A stretch of DNA of 64,000 nt from Armillaria gallica (taxonomy: Eukaryota; Basidiomycota; Agaricomycetes; Agaricales; Physalacriaceae), in NCBI GenBank assembly GCA_037576215.1, contig JBANDB010000019.1, positions 689,501-753,500 of the forward strand. The letters are read 5' to 3'. The position numbers and the translations under genes were made by a program. Shown one piece after another: positions 20,309 to 32,699 of the stretch. The notes below the pieces were generated by a model. The model saw nothing but the letters and a program-made list of their open reading frames with translations. It did no database searches and was not told where the DNA came from. How positions within the stretch are numbered: the first letter of the stretch is position 1; each line of letters starts with the position of its first letter.

Positions 20309-22465
20309 CTAGCTATACTTGCTTAGATTGTCTGAGTCATCAGAATGATCTGAGACATTAATGACCTCATGGTCAGAATCTGATGAAACATCAATGATGT
20401 CATCCTTGTCCACTTTGCTACTCGACTGGTTTCCCAATTAGAATGCAACAATTTCCACCTCCTGATCTCTGGTGATGATGTCTGAGGCTATGAGTGGATT
20501 TGTATAAGTTGGACAAATTACTTCACTGGCGGCTTCATCACTTTCTTTTGACTGCTCGGTAGCATGGACTTTGGGGTGGGTGCCTGGTAGATTGGGAACA
20601 GGTTTGTTGAGTTATCTAAATGCTCATGAAGCACATAAAACTCACAAGCTGTCATGTGTACAAAGTCTCGTTGTCGTCATCATCGAGGGTGAGATCATAT
20701 ACCTGTGATTTTGAGGTTGACGCCCGAGACTGTGGGAGACTGTCTGAGTTATCTGAATTGCACAGTTCTTCCACTATTTGGAAAGATAGGGTCACAGGGC
20801 TCATGAATGAGGAACCGGACCACCAAAGCAAGGATTATTCAATTACAAATGAGACATTCACGTACTGGCATTTTTACTTTCGTGGCTGATGCCGATTTTG
20901 GTGTCAATGTCTGAGGCTTTAAGAATAGAATAAGCTGGCTGAATTACACCTGCATTTAACTCACCAAGTTGTCCACCAACCAGCTGCTCGATGACGTCGA
21001 TTTTGGTGTTGACAGCTGACACTTGACACTGCATGATGGCTTTTATATATGAGGCTGAAATATTGAAATCGAAAGATATTTACTTTTAGCTAGTTTTTAG
21101 CTTAAAATATCAAAGAAATATGCATAATATCTTTTCTATATTTGTGAAAATCATCTCAAAACTGGATAAAATCACAAATATAGAAAAAATATTGTGCATA
21201 TCTCTTTGATATTTTAGATTAAAAACTGGCTAAAAATAAATATCTTTCGATTTCAATATTTCTGCCTCACATATCAAAGCCATCATGCAGTGTGAAGAAT
21301 GGAATGAGCTAGCTGAATGTCACCTATGAGTAATTCACCAAGTCGTCCATCCACCAGCTGCTCAATGAGGCTGATTTGGAGGTAGATACCTGGGGATTTT
21401 GGGATGAATATCTAGATATATGTATGTGTTGATGTTGACATCGCAGAACAAACTCACCAGCTGTCTTGTTGCCTTTTTGTCATCATTGTCAACATTGAGG
21501 TCAAATACACTGTTGATTTGGCTGATGTTGGTTTTGAGGTCAATGCCCAGGGCTGTAGGCCTGAGTTATCTGAAATATGTCAGGTGGCAAGACAGACTCA
21601 CACTTTTTCCTTTTGTGTTGGATGTGAATGCCTGATGATACAGGAATTCAATTTTCTGAATGCCAATGTCAACTTTATAGAAACTCACTGATGGTTTAGG
21701 CATTCCAAAGAGATTATCTAATTTTTCAATCAAAGACATCTCCATCTGTTTTCTCTTGGATGATGTGGACCCAGAAGTTGATGCCTGAGGCTATGGAAAT
21801 GTTAGAATGAACTGCGCACTTTCAAATAACATGGCAAACTTACAGGTGGTGACAATTCTTTCAGGGTGATGGTTTTTGCTGCCTTTTCATCTGCCAATGC
21901 CTTCTTGGGGTCAAATGTACAAAAATTGAACATAGGCAAAAGGCTTGCCTGTACGTCGACAACGTTATATATGAGAACTCGACGCTCAGGATCTTTTGGG
22001 GTAGGCCTATGTTCCACATCCCTTGGCTTCACTTTACTGTTCAACAGCTTGGCTTCTGAAATCTATATCCATTTCATATTAGATACCAATCAGAAGGTGA
22101 AGAGGTGTACTCACCCTGAATCTTCTTCTTGCAGTATGCAGAGTGATTTTTCCACCAGTCTTCTTCACAGTCATCTTCGGTGTATTGTGTATCTTTGACA
22201 GCAACGGGTCCATCTTCAATTGTTCTGACAGCTGCTTTACATTGTATTCATTATAGAAGTGTGTCTTCCTGCTGCAGGGGTGGAACGATGGCTCCAGTCT
22301 GACTGGGGTGATGGTGTAGAGATCAACTGGCTCGATCTTGTATGCCTTGTATGCCTTGGAATGCATCTAAAGGAAAATGATGTATAAGAAAATAAGACAG
22401 GTTGAGTTGAACCTTACAATTTCTGGACCATTTGGTATAGCCAAGGTTTGGGGGGCTTTAGGCAT
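20309..22465 (-). pseudogene. Multi-exon gene of unknown function with duplicated phase-0 mini-exons and an acidic SIM-like tail
   Basis: Twelve exons can be read on the minus strand with GTRAGT or GTGAAx donors: 22465-22418, 22366-22115, 22062-21844, 21790-21689, 21631-21602, 21552-21458, 21389-21339, 21015-20965, 20910-20866, 20729-20646, 20583-20527 and 20425-20309. All but the sixth (95 nt) are multiples of three and join in phase 0. Exons 2-3 give a basic domain of about 155 residues (KMTVKKTGGKI, PKDPERRVLIYNVV). Mini-exons 4-11 repeat a motif like xSTSKSxS. Exons 7 and 8 are both 51 nt and alike; exons 6 and 10 share a VYDL...RQL pattern. The last exon ends with DKDDIIDVSSDSD, a SUMO-interaction-like motif. 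Exon 10 has a TGA in TxQL and exon 6 seems one base short, so the gene is probably decaying unless those exons are skipped. Function unknown. Confidence 0.6.
21022..21297. mobile_element. Foldback/MITE-like hairpin, 276 bp, in an intron
   Basis: Two arms of about 125 bp, starting CTTGACACTGCATGATGG and its complement, match at roughly 90 percent around a 26-bp loop. No coding capacity is present. It lies between the duplicated 51-nt exons, only 6 bp from a splice acceptor. Target duplications are not clear. Confidence 0.7.
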
Positions 22466-22479
22466 AATTTTAGAGAGGA

Positions 22480-24316
22480 AGTGTGAGTGTGTCTGTTTAT
22501 CAGGATACTTTCGCTAGAAATAGCTTGTTTGACAACAACCGTTGTCTTATTGTTTAAGTAGATGCACTGTGCCATTATGACCACATGTACTTTTACAGCT
22601 GCACATATTGTTACAACCATAATAATGTGTAGCATCATTAGGGCTGCATGCTGTAACTATACTGTACAGTTGAATGGCTTCTGTGTATGGTATACATGCC
22701 GAAGCCATGAGCTCCTCAAGCAATACCATACAGTATGGCCGTCAACAGCCATAATTCATGTGGCAGTGCTTCCTGACTTTCAAGTGTTCTGGTGAGCTTC
22801 GTATCTGTATTATAATGCAAGGAAAGGTAGCTGACCTTTTGAATCTATTAATATTCCAGACTTTTCAATGTTTCTGACCCAAATTCACACTTGCAGGACC
22901 TTATGACGCCATAGCTGAGTCCTTCATGGCCATCTCAAGCACTCTAAAACAGGGATTTTTCGGTCAAAACTAACTCAGAGAATCTCAGCTTAGTGAGTAT
23001 GCTAATATATTATGCATAAAAGACTTGACCAGCATGTATTTGAGTGGAAAACTTACCAGAGAAAATACAGCCATAATTGTATGGACCGACACAGACAACA
23101 CTTTGGCTATATGGTATACAGTTTGGTTACAGACAGTGTGCAGCCTTAAGCATCGTCGTTGATGAGCCTCCAGGCTCTGTACACTCAGAATTCATGGATT
23201 TACCCATCCATCACCCAATACCTTCGAAACGGCGCCATTATAACCCTCACACACTCCATAACACTGCCAACTCTCGATAATACCACGGATTTTCGCAGTA
23301 TAAGCCACAAACATTCAGATCCAGTCCTAAAACCGTGACATCCACTCCTCATGCACTCCGTTATCCTTCCCAGCTCGCCTCGCATCACAATTACCGTATC
23401 CCATCACAGCAAGGCACCTTTGATCGACAATCATCCTAAAACGGGGTTGCTATATCACTCAGAAGCACTAGTTGATGTGCCCATCAATCATTAAATGAAA
23501 TGACGTGATTGACGCGAGTACCCTCCCAGCTACGATAATTACAGCTACGGCAACTATAGACCGCGTTTACTAAGGCTGTTACAGTGCCAAGACTTCGAAT
23601 TATCGTTGCCCCACACATACACCTCAGCACGGCAACTGCAGCTCAATAATCCGCAGCTACACAGCACCTTATGATCCGCTCATCGCTCAATAAAACCACA
23701 CGGTTCGCATCCATACATGGCAACATCGAAGACTTGCTGTTACTTTAGAACCACAGATATCATATGTTTACTATGGCTATTACAAAAGCCAAGGACTTAC
23801 AGCCTTACTAAGGCTCCGAAGAATATTCTATTTATAAAATTGTACTTGTAGTATAAAAACTAGGTAGAAACCGCATTTTTAGAGGAGTTCTTACCCAGTT
23901 GACGAGGCTACGGCATTACCAGTCAGCTACGGTTACTCCAAGTTATTCCCCACCGCTTGCTTTACTCTTTAAACGTTGTTGGTTGCACCAATACACGAAA
24001 TCTTGTGTCAATAACTTGCTTTTGTCTTTTAATGCCACAACATCGCTTCACTTTCACCACATAGGATTGTTTCATCGCTTTCACCTTCTACATCGCCATC
24101 GTTTTCATCACCCAGTTCAGTATTGCCTCCGTGTAGGCCCAGTTCAGCTCCATAGGATCACCCTCGTCTTTATCATTGTTTGGAGTTGCCGTGCATCTAT
24201 TGCCGCAGCACCTCACTCAGCACCTCAGTTGCTACGATTTCTACCAGTTTCTTACAGTCTCCGTACGTTTATTGCTATTGTTTCGACTCACAATATTAGG
24301 TACACCCCAAGCCACG
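22480..24316. other. Non-coding stretch
   Basis: Only short frames without recognisable protein features. A 25-bp sequence near 22642 (GGCTGCATGCTGTAAC...) recurs as a direct repeat near 25029. A 20-bp piece at about 23162 (GATGAGCCTCCAGGCTCTGT) recurs inverted at 19360-19385. These may be worn repeat ends. A serine- and histidine-rich frame at 23899-24324 has low-complexity composition and is not called. Confidence 0.4.
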
Positions 24317-24700
24317 TTTACTAGGCTATTTCGACGTCTTCTAGTCCATTGCCACGATTACTAGAGCATCGCAACATTTTCTAGTCCCTCCCCACGTTTT
24401 CCAGTCCATCCCCACGTTTCCGCCACCGTTGCTACGATTTCTAGCGTGTTGCTACGATTTCTAAAGCATTGCTACGATTACCAGTCCTTCCACACGATTA
24501 CTCGCCCTCCCCCACGATCACTAGAGCATCGCAACGTTTTCTAGTCCTTCCACATGATTTCCAGTCCCTCCCAACGATTTCTAGCTCATTGCTACGATTT
24601 CTAGCGTGTCGCTACGATTTCTAGTCCATTGCCACGATTTCTAGACCCATTTTCGTGGTCTCTAGATCATTTTCGCAGTTTCTATCACGGTTTCTTGGTA
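24317..24700. repeat. Degenerate 20-bp minisatellite, about 18-19 copies
   Basis: Head-to-tail units with consensus TTTCTAGTCCATTGCTACGA, differing mostly in the middle (TCCATTG, AGCATCG, GCGTGTT, TCCTTCC). The period stays at 20 bp for most of the run, with a related fragment upstream near 24230. No frame runs through it convincingly. Confidence 0.8.
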
Positions 24701-25750
24701 TTCAAGTCATACCAGATTCCATCCCATCTCGTTTATCGAGATCCTTCCCAGCTTACAGCCAACGTCTATTAGTACTCCTTGACCAAGAGTACTACTTCGC
24801 TGACTGAAAGTTGCAGTGTATCTTGTGTTATTGAGGAATTGACTGCATGGAGGTGCACCGAACCACTCGCAAACACATTGCCTTGATTGCTGTGTTGCTA
24901 CGTTAATTGCCTAAGCTCTCACCGAGTTTTGGGTGTTGCCGTTGCCATGGAAGTCTAGGCTCATCATCATGGAGATCAATGACCATAGACTCTACCCCTA
25001 AGCCCATTACCCTACTCCAATGTGGACTCGCTTCTATGGCTGCATGCTGTAACCATATTGTATGGTGATACAGCTTCCAAGTATGGAATGGTACATCCTG
25101 GTCCCCTTGGAGCTAGATTTGTGATTACTTGCTTGTGAGCTCATGGCAATTATACTTGCATAAAGGAGAGTAATAAAGGAGAGATCTTCATCAGTTAAAA
25201 GCGAGTGATCTGGTTAGTGCTTACAAAGTAGGACAGACTCTGACAGTGAGGGGATGCCAGTGAGTGCAATGTAGCCTCTCTCCATACCACAGTCTTACCA
25301 AGTTCAATGGCAAGATGCTCACAAGAACTCGGTCTTTGAGCGAGTGTCAGGTCTAGATGGCTGCCATGAGGATCTTGGTCTTTCCAATGGAACCACCCTA
25401 GATGAGGATCCCAGTGCCCTGGTCCTCTGAATGAATCAACACAGCATCTCGGTGCCATTTGTATATGTAATGTATTATGTACCGATTGTCGACCTGCAGG
25501 GATCACTTATGTACAGCCTGCCATGAAGCCATTGCATGCCATGGGTTTGCCAATCACTGCAAATCGCCAAAGGTGAAAGTTGACCCAGAGTTTGCAATTT
25601 ATAAATATATGCTCCACTATGAACACTTGACAATCGACTCTCTAGTTATCCCCATCAGCTTTGGCTTATTGATAGGTAAATAGTATCCATTCATTGAGTT
25701 GATATTAATTTACTGTCCTGTGCTATTCTGACTCAGTTGTATCGAACAGG
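24701..25750. other. Non-coding stretch upstream of the second F-box gene
   Basis: Nothing recognisable is seen. It contains the second copy of the GGCTGCATGCTGTAAC repeat near 25029 and presumably the promoter of the F-box gene that starts at 25751. Confidence 0.4.
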
Positions 25751-27337
25751 ATGGCATTCAAATCTCATGCATGCAACTCTGGATCTGTAGGACATCGCAC
25801 AGATTTGGGAGAACCCTTCACCTCATCTTTATCACGCTTTAAGAGCCTCTTACTTTGCAATGATCCATTGCAGAAGGCAGAGAAGGCTGGTTTACGTTAT
25901 TTAGTGGAGGCAACACCTTCTGCTCTAGCAATTCTAGACCAGCAGATCATTGAAGCACACCAGGCTGTCAAATCTCTCATTCATAAATGTCAGCTCATCG
26001 AGTCAGACATTGATGATGTCAAAACACTGCTTCATCCCATGTGTTCAATCCCTGATGATGTCCTTCATGAGATTTTCCAGCATTGTGTGCCTACTTGAAA
26101 AGGAAGAGGCTTGGCATCACATGACTCCCTTGATCCTCAAAGGCCTCCATGGACATTATCATATGTCTCCAAGAGGTGGCAAGGTCTCACACTTTCACTT
26201 CCACAACTGTGGACATTTGTCAGACTGGACTTCAGAGAGTACAGAGTGTTCAGTATGAGAGTTATTCTGACACGAGTCTCGCTCATTCTGGAGAGGTCTA
26301 AAAACATAGATCTATTTGTAATGTTGTGGGCAAACCAAACTATATCTGACCACCCAGCCTTCATTCTTCTAGATCTCAGTGTGCCATGGTCACTCGCCAT
26401 TTACATCCCACAGTCATGTATTCAAGCAATGTCTCTCACCTCTTTTAGTCATCTTAAAGAGCTATTGTCCTCATCACTTCCACTACCAAACCAGGACAGT
26501 GTTGCTGTACTGGTCAGCACATTCCAGGACACACATTCTCTTTGCTCAGTCACCATTATGAGTGATGAAACATGGGAATCTTTCCCCCTCTCTTGGTCCA
26601 GCATTGAACACTATTCATGCAACCCATTTTCAAGAGGTACTTGGGCATGCCTCAAGAAGCTCACAGCCCTGAAATCATTAGAGTTGATGAGCCGAGCTCA
26701 GAGCACAATAATTAATTTTTCAGAACTCCCTCCAATCACTCTTTCTACTGTCATGCTCCTGTGTATTTCTGAACAATCCAATTCAGATGTTGGGATGACT
26801 TCCAAGCTCTTCCAAAGTAATTGTCTGGCCCTACCTTCCTTGTCCACTTTGGATGTTTGTTTTTGGTGCAACACCTCCATCTCTTTTCCTCCCCCCCATC
26901 TTCTTAAATCCCTTACGACACTCATACTTCGGGACGCCATGGAGAGCACCGTCAGTACTCACCAAGTTCTCCAGTTTTTTGAAACCATGCCACATATAGA
27001 GACATTGATAATCAATGGGTGGTGCAGTAATGAGTTCTTTCAGGGCCTGACAGTGCAGCAAGGGAAGGAAGTCACTTTACCGAACCTCCATTGTCTTCAA
27101 TTACAGGGGGATCATCATTGTTTTCCTGATCCAATCCTTCTTGAATTTCTTGAATCACAATGTCGAAAAGATCACAGTGTTCACAACCACAGCAGGGCAA
27201 TCAAGGATGGGAATCACAATACCAGTTGGCCAGTCTTTCTAGAGGAGATTGATCTGTCTGAGGTACAGCTTGTTAAGGAGTACAGAAATCAGCTGGAGGA
27301 CCTTCGTCAAAGGGCAAGGATCATATATACTTTGTAG
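25751..27337 (+). pseudogene. F-box protein gene, 528 codons with a single in-frame TGA
   Basis: A coiled-coil-like N-terminus (AILDQQIIEAHQAVKSLI) precedes the F-box core SIPDDVLHEIFQHCVP at about residues 97-114. After the TGA at 26096, in the same frame, comes SYVSKRWQGLTLSLPQLWTF, the usual second half of agaricomycete F-box domains. Leucine-rich repeats then run to TAG at 27335. F-box proteins act as substrate receptors of SCF ubiquitin ligases. The TGA sits in VPT-x-KGRG and is one transition from CGA, so this is a young pseudogene, or the stop is removed in transcripts by a small intron (none is obvious). The rest of the frame is intact. Confidence 0.8.
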
Positions 27338-30000
27338 TCCTGTTGTAATTGCATGTGCTGGTGGCACTTCCTATTACTTACATACTATGTACTCTAAATG
27401 TAGAATTGCATACATGGCTGTCTACATAAAAAGAAAACAGCTGATGTTTTCTGCACCATTGCACACTGTCAAAATATTTAATAGTAGTATTGCAGACTGT
27501 GCAGGACCCCTACCACTGTGCAGTGTGACTGATATCATGTTCTGGTAACCATGAAGCATGTCAGGGGCTTGGATCCATGCGAAGGGGCTCAGGTGTAGAT
27601 GGAAGATAAATAGCGGACTCTGGGAAAGGGTCATAAGGTCTTAGCCTGTCTTAGCCATAATGTGGATACCAGATAGGTAGTGTGGGAACAATCTCTCTTT
27701 AGACCACATTTGCCCCTTACCTGATGAAACCTAATCTCAGTGTTTTCCCATGCATTGACCATTTCCAAATCAGTGACACATTCATTGACTGCAGTTCACC
27801 ATGAAGTCTCAGCAATGGTCATGGAGTTGTTTCACAACTGGCAGCCTTGATTTCAGCCCAAGTTCAGGTGACCCTACAACACTGAGAGGAAGAAAGGTCA
27901 CTGGCAGTGATGGGAATCAATAGGTGCCAACAACGAGCCACCCGCTTGTGGTGCCTTTTTCCCAACAGTTCAAGCTCAAGTGCTCAAGCCTTTAACTTTA
28001 ATGCTGTGAGACAACAAAGGTCATCGAATCTTGGAATGTTATTGAACCATAATTGAAGGTGAAGGTTTCCAGACTCTCCCTGTTGGCAAAGCAGTTGTCA
28101 AAATTAGCCAAAAATCACCCACCAGAACAATATTACGTTAACATTGGGTTCGAGTCCATTCTGAACCTTGAACAACCCCAGTCCCACGTCCCTGACATAC
28201 CACAAGGAAGGAACATCAGGGAAAAGGCCATGAGATCCTAAGGTGTTACAATGCTCAAAACATATTATAATATACATAATCCATGGTAATAGATCAAAAC
28301 AGAAACTCAGGCATTAAAATATAGTTACAATTCCATCACAGTACTGTCTTAATATAGCTCTAATACGCTCCCAAGCATAGTGTAACTCACCGACAATGCA
28401 ATTATATTCGCCTACAATGCTGGAGATCCACCTATGGAAGAGATAGGAAAAATCAATGTATATTGTGCAACTTGTAAATACATACATCCATAAACAATAC
28501 ACGATACGATGACAACCGAGAATTAAAAAATACTCTCCTTCCTGTACCCAAAGAAATGTTTCGGGTTGATACAAGCCATACACCGATGGACCCGCCTTCA
28601 AGCGCTCACTTTACAGTATTCAGGACTAAAGGAAGAAAACAATGAGTCTTTGGATAGGGCACAGGATTTCAGATAACATACATTGCAACACTGAAGCTAT
28701 AGCAATGAAAGCTTCATTGATGATTGCCGCACATACCTGTAGAGACAATTATTAGAAGGCAGAAGAAAAGAAGATAGATAGATGTACTGGAACATTGTCA
28801 ACAGGCTTTAAATTGTTGATGAATGTATTGGCACTGGCCTACAACAACAATAAGGAGGGAAAAAGGAATGAAAAGCGCACCATGGCTGCGTCGGGAGAAG
28901 AACAGATCCTTTGATGAACATAGGTGACTGAAGCCCATGTAAGAGATGATGAAGTACACACCACATTGACTACCTCGACAGTACAAGAGCCCGTATACTT
29001 CCAGCGAAGGGGCCGCATTACTGATGCAGACATAAGCAATACTGGATGAAGGGAAAATATAGGCACATCAAACATACCTTAAGAACAGAGAGCTGCTTAC
29101 TTACAAGACTAGAAGTCCATTCGACATGGTGTGAGGCAAAGGTGTTGGTTTACAAGATGAGTCACCGAGGATGTCAAAGTAAAAGGACAAGTCCGACCAA
29201 CTTCTGTATTAGGATGGAACATGATTTATCAACAATCTCTAAGCAGAATTTAAATATTGTTACTTCCGCACAACATATATTTGCCCCTTAGGGTTCCATA
29301 AGATATTATGGGACCATGTTATAAACATCCTTCCTAATTTAGGTATTATAAACAGAGGTTTCAAACATGTTTCAAACAACTTGGTAAGAAATGTTATTAA
29401 CCTGTTAAAAATGAGATATAAATGATGTTTATAACATGCTTGCATGTAGACAACTTCAATACTCTTGTAAAATGCCAGAGGAGCACTGTAAGGCTCAATC
29501 CAGGCTCGCATACTGTCAGTGATTAGTCAGTCACATTGTTACATTAGCCAAGATGACTGGATATATATAGACATATCCATTACTTTTGTGAGGATTAGTG
29601 ACAAAACCAAGGAAACTGTCAGAATTTCATCTGGAATGCCAGCAAATAATATGTTCATCCACCAAATTTGCAGATAGAGCATTGATTTCTGCTTGTAAAA
29701 GCTGCTAAAGACTTGGAAAAAGGCTTCATGGATGTTCATACAGTCTTGTCATTATATCACAACCCACCCATAATATAATTCTTGCTATGTCACAATGGGC
29801 AGAATCCAATACAACAAATTATGCAGATTACAATACAATTGGCAGCAGATTTCGACCTATTGTGAGCGGTTTGCTGTATTATGATTGAAATCGCCTGAAA
29901 TAATGACAACTCATTATGATCAGCAAAATCCACCATAACCAATTGCAATTTTTCCACCATTTTCCTGATGAAACACATTGCACCTGAGTAGGCTATGCAT
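27338..30000. other. 2.7 kb without a recognised gene
   Basis: Only frames under 105 codons, with no family signature and no terminal repeats noticed. AT-rich in 28240-29760. Confidence 0.4.
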
Positions 30001-31400
30001 CTACTCAATCAGCAACCAATTGCCCCTCCTGATGTCACGGACCCCGATAAGCTGCAGCCACAGATGAGATGGAAGGAGCACATGTGGTCCAATCCAGTCT
30101 GTGCTCTCCCAATTCCACTCGACATCTGCAGAGCAGACGAATCCAATCATGTTTGAGAGGAGGGATGAGAGACTTGGCCATCCTATAACTGGACAGGTGG
30201 AAGTGATGTAGTGCTCTTCAAGAATGTTAGATGAGGAATGACCAAGTTCAAGTTGGTTGATCTTGGCATCATGAGCGAAGAAGAATGCAAGGAAGCCAGG
30301 GGAGGAGTAGTTGAAGTCAGGTGAGATTAGTGAGAGATTGAAGAGCGACAGAAGGGTCCAGGTGGAGAGAACCTCAGAAGTGTTAGAGCAAAGGGATGTT
30401 TTTAGTGTCTGAAGCTGGGGAAGGTAAAACATCTGGGTGGGAGACACGGGTGGAGGCAAGGTTAGAACAAATGACAATGGAGTACTGGTGTTGAGGTCAC
30501 CTTTCAATGCAAGCTCCATTCCTGTTGTGCTAGCTGAGCGCACAAGATATGGTCCACCCATGAGGATGTCACCAGACCCCAAAAGTTGCGCAGTGAATCA
30601 CTGGTGTCTCCAGGAATGACAGGTGCCCAGAATGTTGTGATGGTGTCAGAGTTGGCAAATAACACCAACTATGAGTCGGAGTTGTAGACCATCACTAGGC
30701 TTGAGTCCCCAGTAGGGAAGGAGAAGATTGTAACAACAGATTTTGGCGTGAGCATGGCTCAGAATGATGAAGTATTGGAATGCTCTTGGAAGGAGCGGCC
30801 TGTGAGCAATAACGCGATCTCATGCTCTTGGGAGGTGTCGCCATAGGTGAAGAGGACATCCCTGCCATCAATGATACCAGAGAAAAAGATTGACACTGTA
30901 GAATATAACAGTTGTGATGAGCCAAACACACAATTGGTCATGATGACTTTAGACTGTCATCTGCTGAGAGTGACTGCTGAGGTGATAATCAGGATCTGAA
31001 GGTCACCCTCTGCTGTAGCAACATTGACCTTGAAGTTGGTGACATCACTATCTGTACATCATGAGCGAGTACATGAAAAACCTGCTATTCAAATGAAACC
31101 CTTACATTGATATTGAATTGTTATGTCTAACAATGTAGAACCCAGCTTGTGCATCAGGATTGAGGAGGTATGTCGCAAATACGGCATCAGATGAAAGTAT
31201 TAAAAGACCCATGGAGCTGTCAGCAATCCAATCTGTCTTATAGAATTTTGGCAAGCTCCGGACGAACAAGCCTTGTTTCTTCAGCATGTCGTATTTTGTT
31301 GTCAATTGTCGTGCTTCAACAATCTGAACCAGTTTGAGTTCTAGTGAGCCAAGTTGGACCAAACCAGACTTACAGAAGCTCTGTAGTTGTATGAGGTATG
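30001..31400 (-). pseudogene. Fungal hypothetical (F-box-associated type) gene, decayed
   Basis: Minus-strand coding text can be followed as LPKFYKTDWIADSSMGLLILSSDAVFA (31260-31190), DVTNFKVNVATAEGDLQIL, TNCVFGSSQLLYSTVSIFF, TYGDTSQEHEIALLL, then GSGDILMGGPYLVRSAS and an LRR-like end with ADVEWNWESTDWIGPHVLLP. It is cut by a TGA at about 30960 (Arg expected), a frame change near 30770, a TAG at about 30700, a further stop near 30675 and another frame change near 30590. The order of motifs fits a large agaricomycete family often annotated near F-box proteins. That assignment is from memory and moderate. Confidence 0.6.
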
Positions 31401-31935
31401 AACCTTCCCAAAGTTAGTACTAGTAGTTCAATCTAAAGAGGACGTCAAAAATTACCCCGCTAATTTAAGAAGTCAGCAAGATATGGTAGGAGCATTGCAT
31501 GAACAGCTTACTGGAATGGTATTGCCCCCCAAGATGTACCACTAGAGCATGCCATCGGAAACAGTACAGCGAGAGAACAGGTTCAGTGATGCACCCATAA
31601 AGCATGTAGTAACTGAGCAGCTTCGCAAAAGATTGTTGTGGACCACCCAGTGTTCATGTGCCTTCCTTTCTACCTCAAACATAGTTCATCAACTCTTACA
31701 TGGAGGAAGAGAAAATGCAACCCTGAATGTGAACATAGTCAAAAAACACAGAATGGCCTGTTAAGAGGGCTTCAGCGAGACGAGGTGTAGATGATTATTA
31801 GATGCCTTACATCTTGCACAAATTCTTGTCAGAGACAATTCACGAAGGCTCTGAAGTATGTCAATCGTTCCCTCCCCAAATCATCAGGGTTACTTATACA
31901 GAAAAATAATGGCTTCACCCACCTGCTTCACCAAT

Positions 31936-32684
31936 TCAAATATCGAAACTTTTTAGGGACCTTGATGCCACATGCACAAAGGTGCTTATGGAAGACAGGT
32001 ATTCACCAGGGAGGTACTCGATACAAAGCTTGCAGAGGGAATCAACATATACCGCTTGTAGCTCCCACTGATGGATGAGAAACCCCACAATGGAAGCATG
32101 AAACAATGCCCCACACATCGATATCTTGCTGAACTTTGGAACTGAACTCGCAAGAATCTCAAGCTCTGCCAGAACATCCTGACGGAATCGTATGACTCAA
32201 ACTGAGACTCTTCAAACTGAAGCTAGCACAAGAAGCAGTGCAGGGACTGCAATCAGGGAACTGCAGCATATCAAGGTGGAGCACTGTCAGGTTTGGCGGC
32301 AAATATGAGAATGGGATGATGCTGGGATATCCAAACCCCAACATATTGTGATTTGCCTGATGTGAGGGAGAACATTTTTGGAGGATGGCTTGTCATTGAG
32401 CACATGCTTCAGCTCAGTGCTGTGAAAAAGGTGTACGCGGGTGCAGAGGTAAAATGATCAGTAGACAAAAGAACAGGCAACAAGCACATCTTTGTTATCC
32501 TAGAGGTGATTGATGGTCTTTTCAAGAAGTTCAGGCAGGATACTAGGATGTTGTGTGTCAGAATATTTCCGGATTTTCCTGCATTGACACGTACAGAATG
32601 GGGCTCTGCCATAAATGCTTGAACCAAATCTTCGACACTGCATAAGGGCAAAAACAGCATATCAGAAGACACCGCTTTTTTCAT
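31936..32684 (-). pseudogene. Remnants of a second hypothetical family gene
   Basis: Three short minus-strand frames look like successive parts of one protein: LLSTDHFTSAPAYTFFTALS (about 32470-32410), YPSIIPFSYLPPNLTVLHLDM with FSLKSLSLSHTIPSG (32330-32170), and a leucine-rich piece at 32118-31936. The LRR-like text and tandem position beside 30001-31400 suggest a related F-box-type relic. No complete frame can be built. Confidence 0.4.
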
Positions 32685-32699
32685 GCGATTAGTGTGTTT

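Noticed and set aside
23899..24324. 141-codon plus-strand frame
   Set aside because: Composition is low-complexity (His, Leu, Ser, Phe) and it runs into the minisatellite. No family resemblance and no intron or promoter signal.
24317..24700. CRISPR array
   Set aside because: Units are 20 bp head-to-tail with no unique spacers, in a eukaryotic genome.
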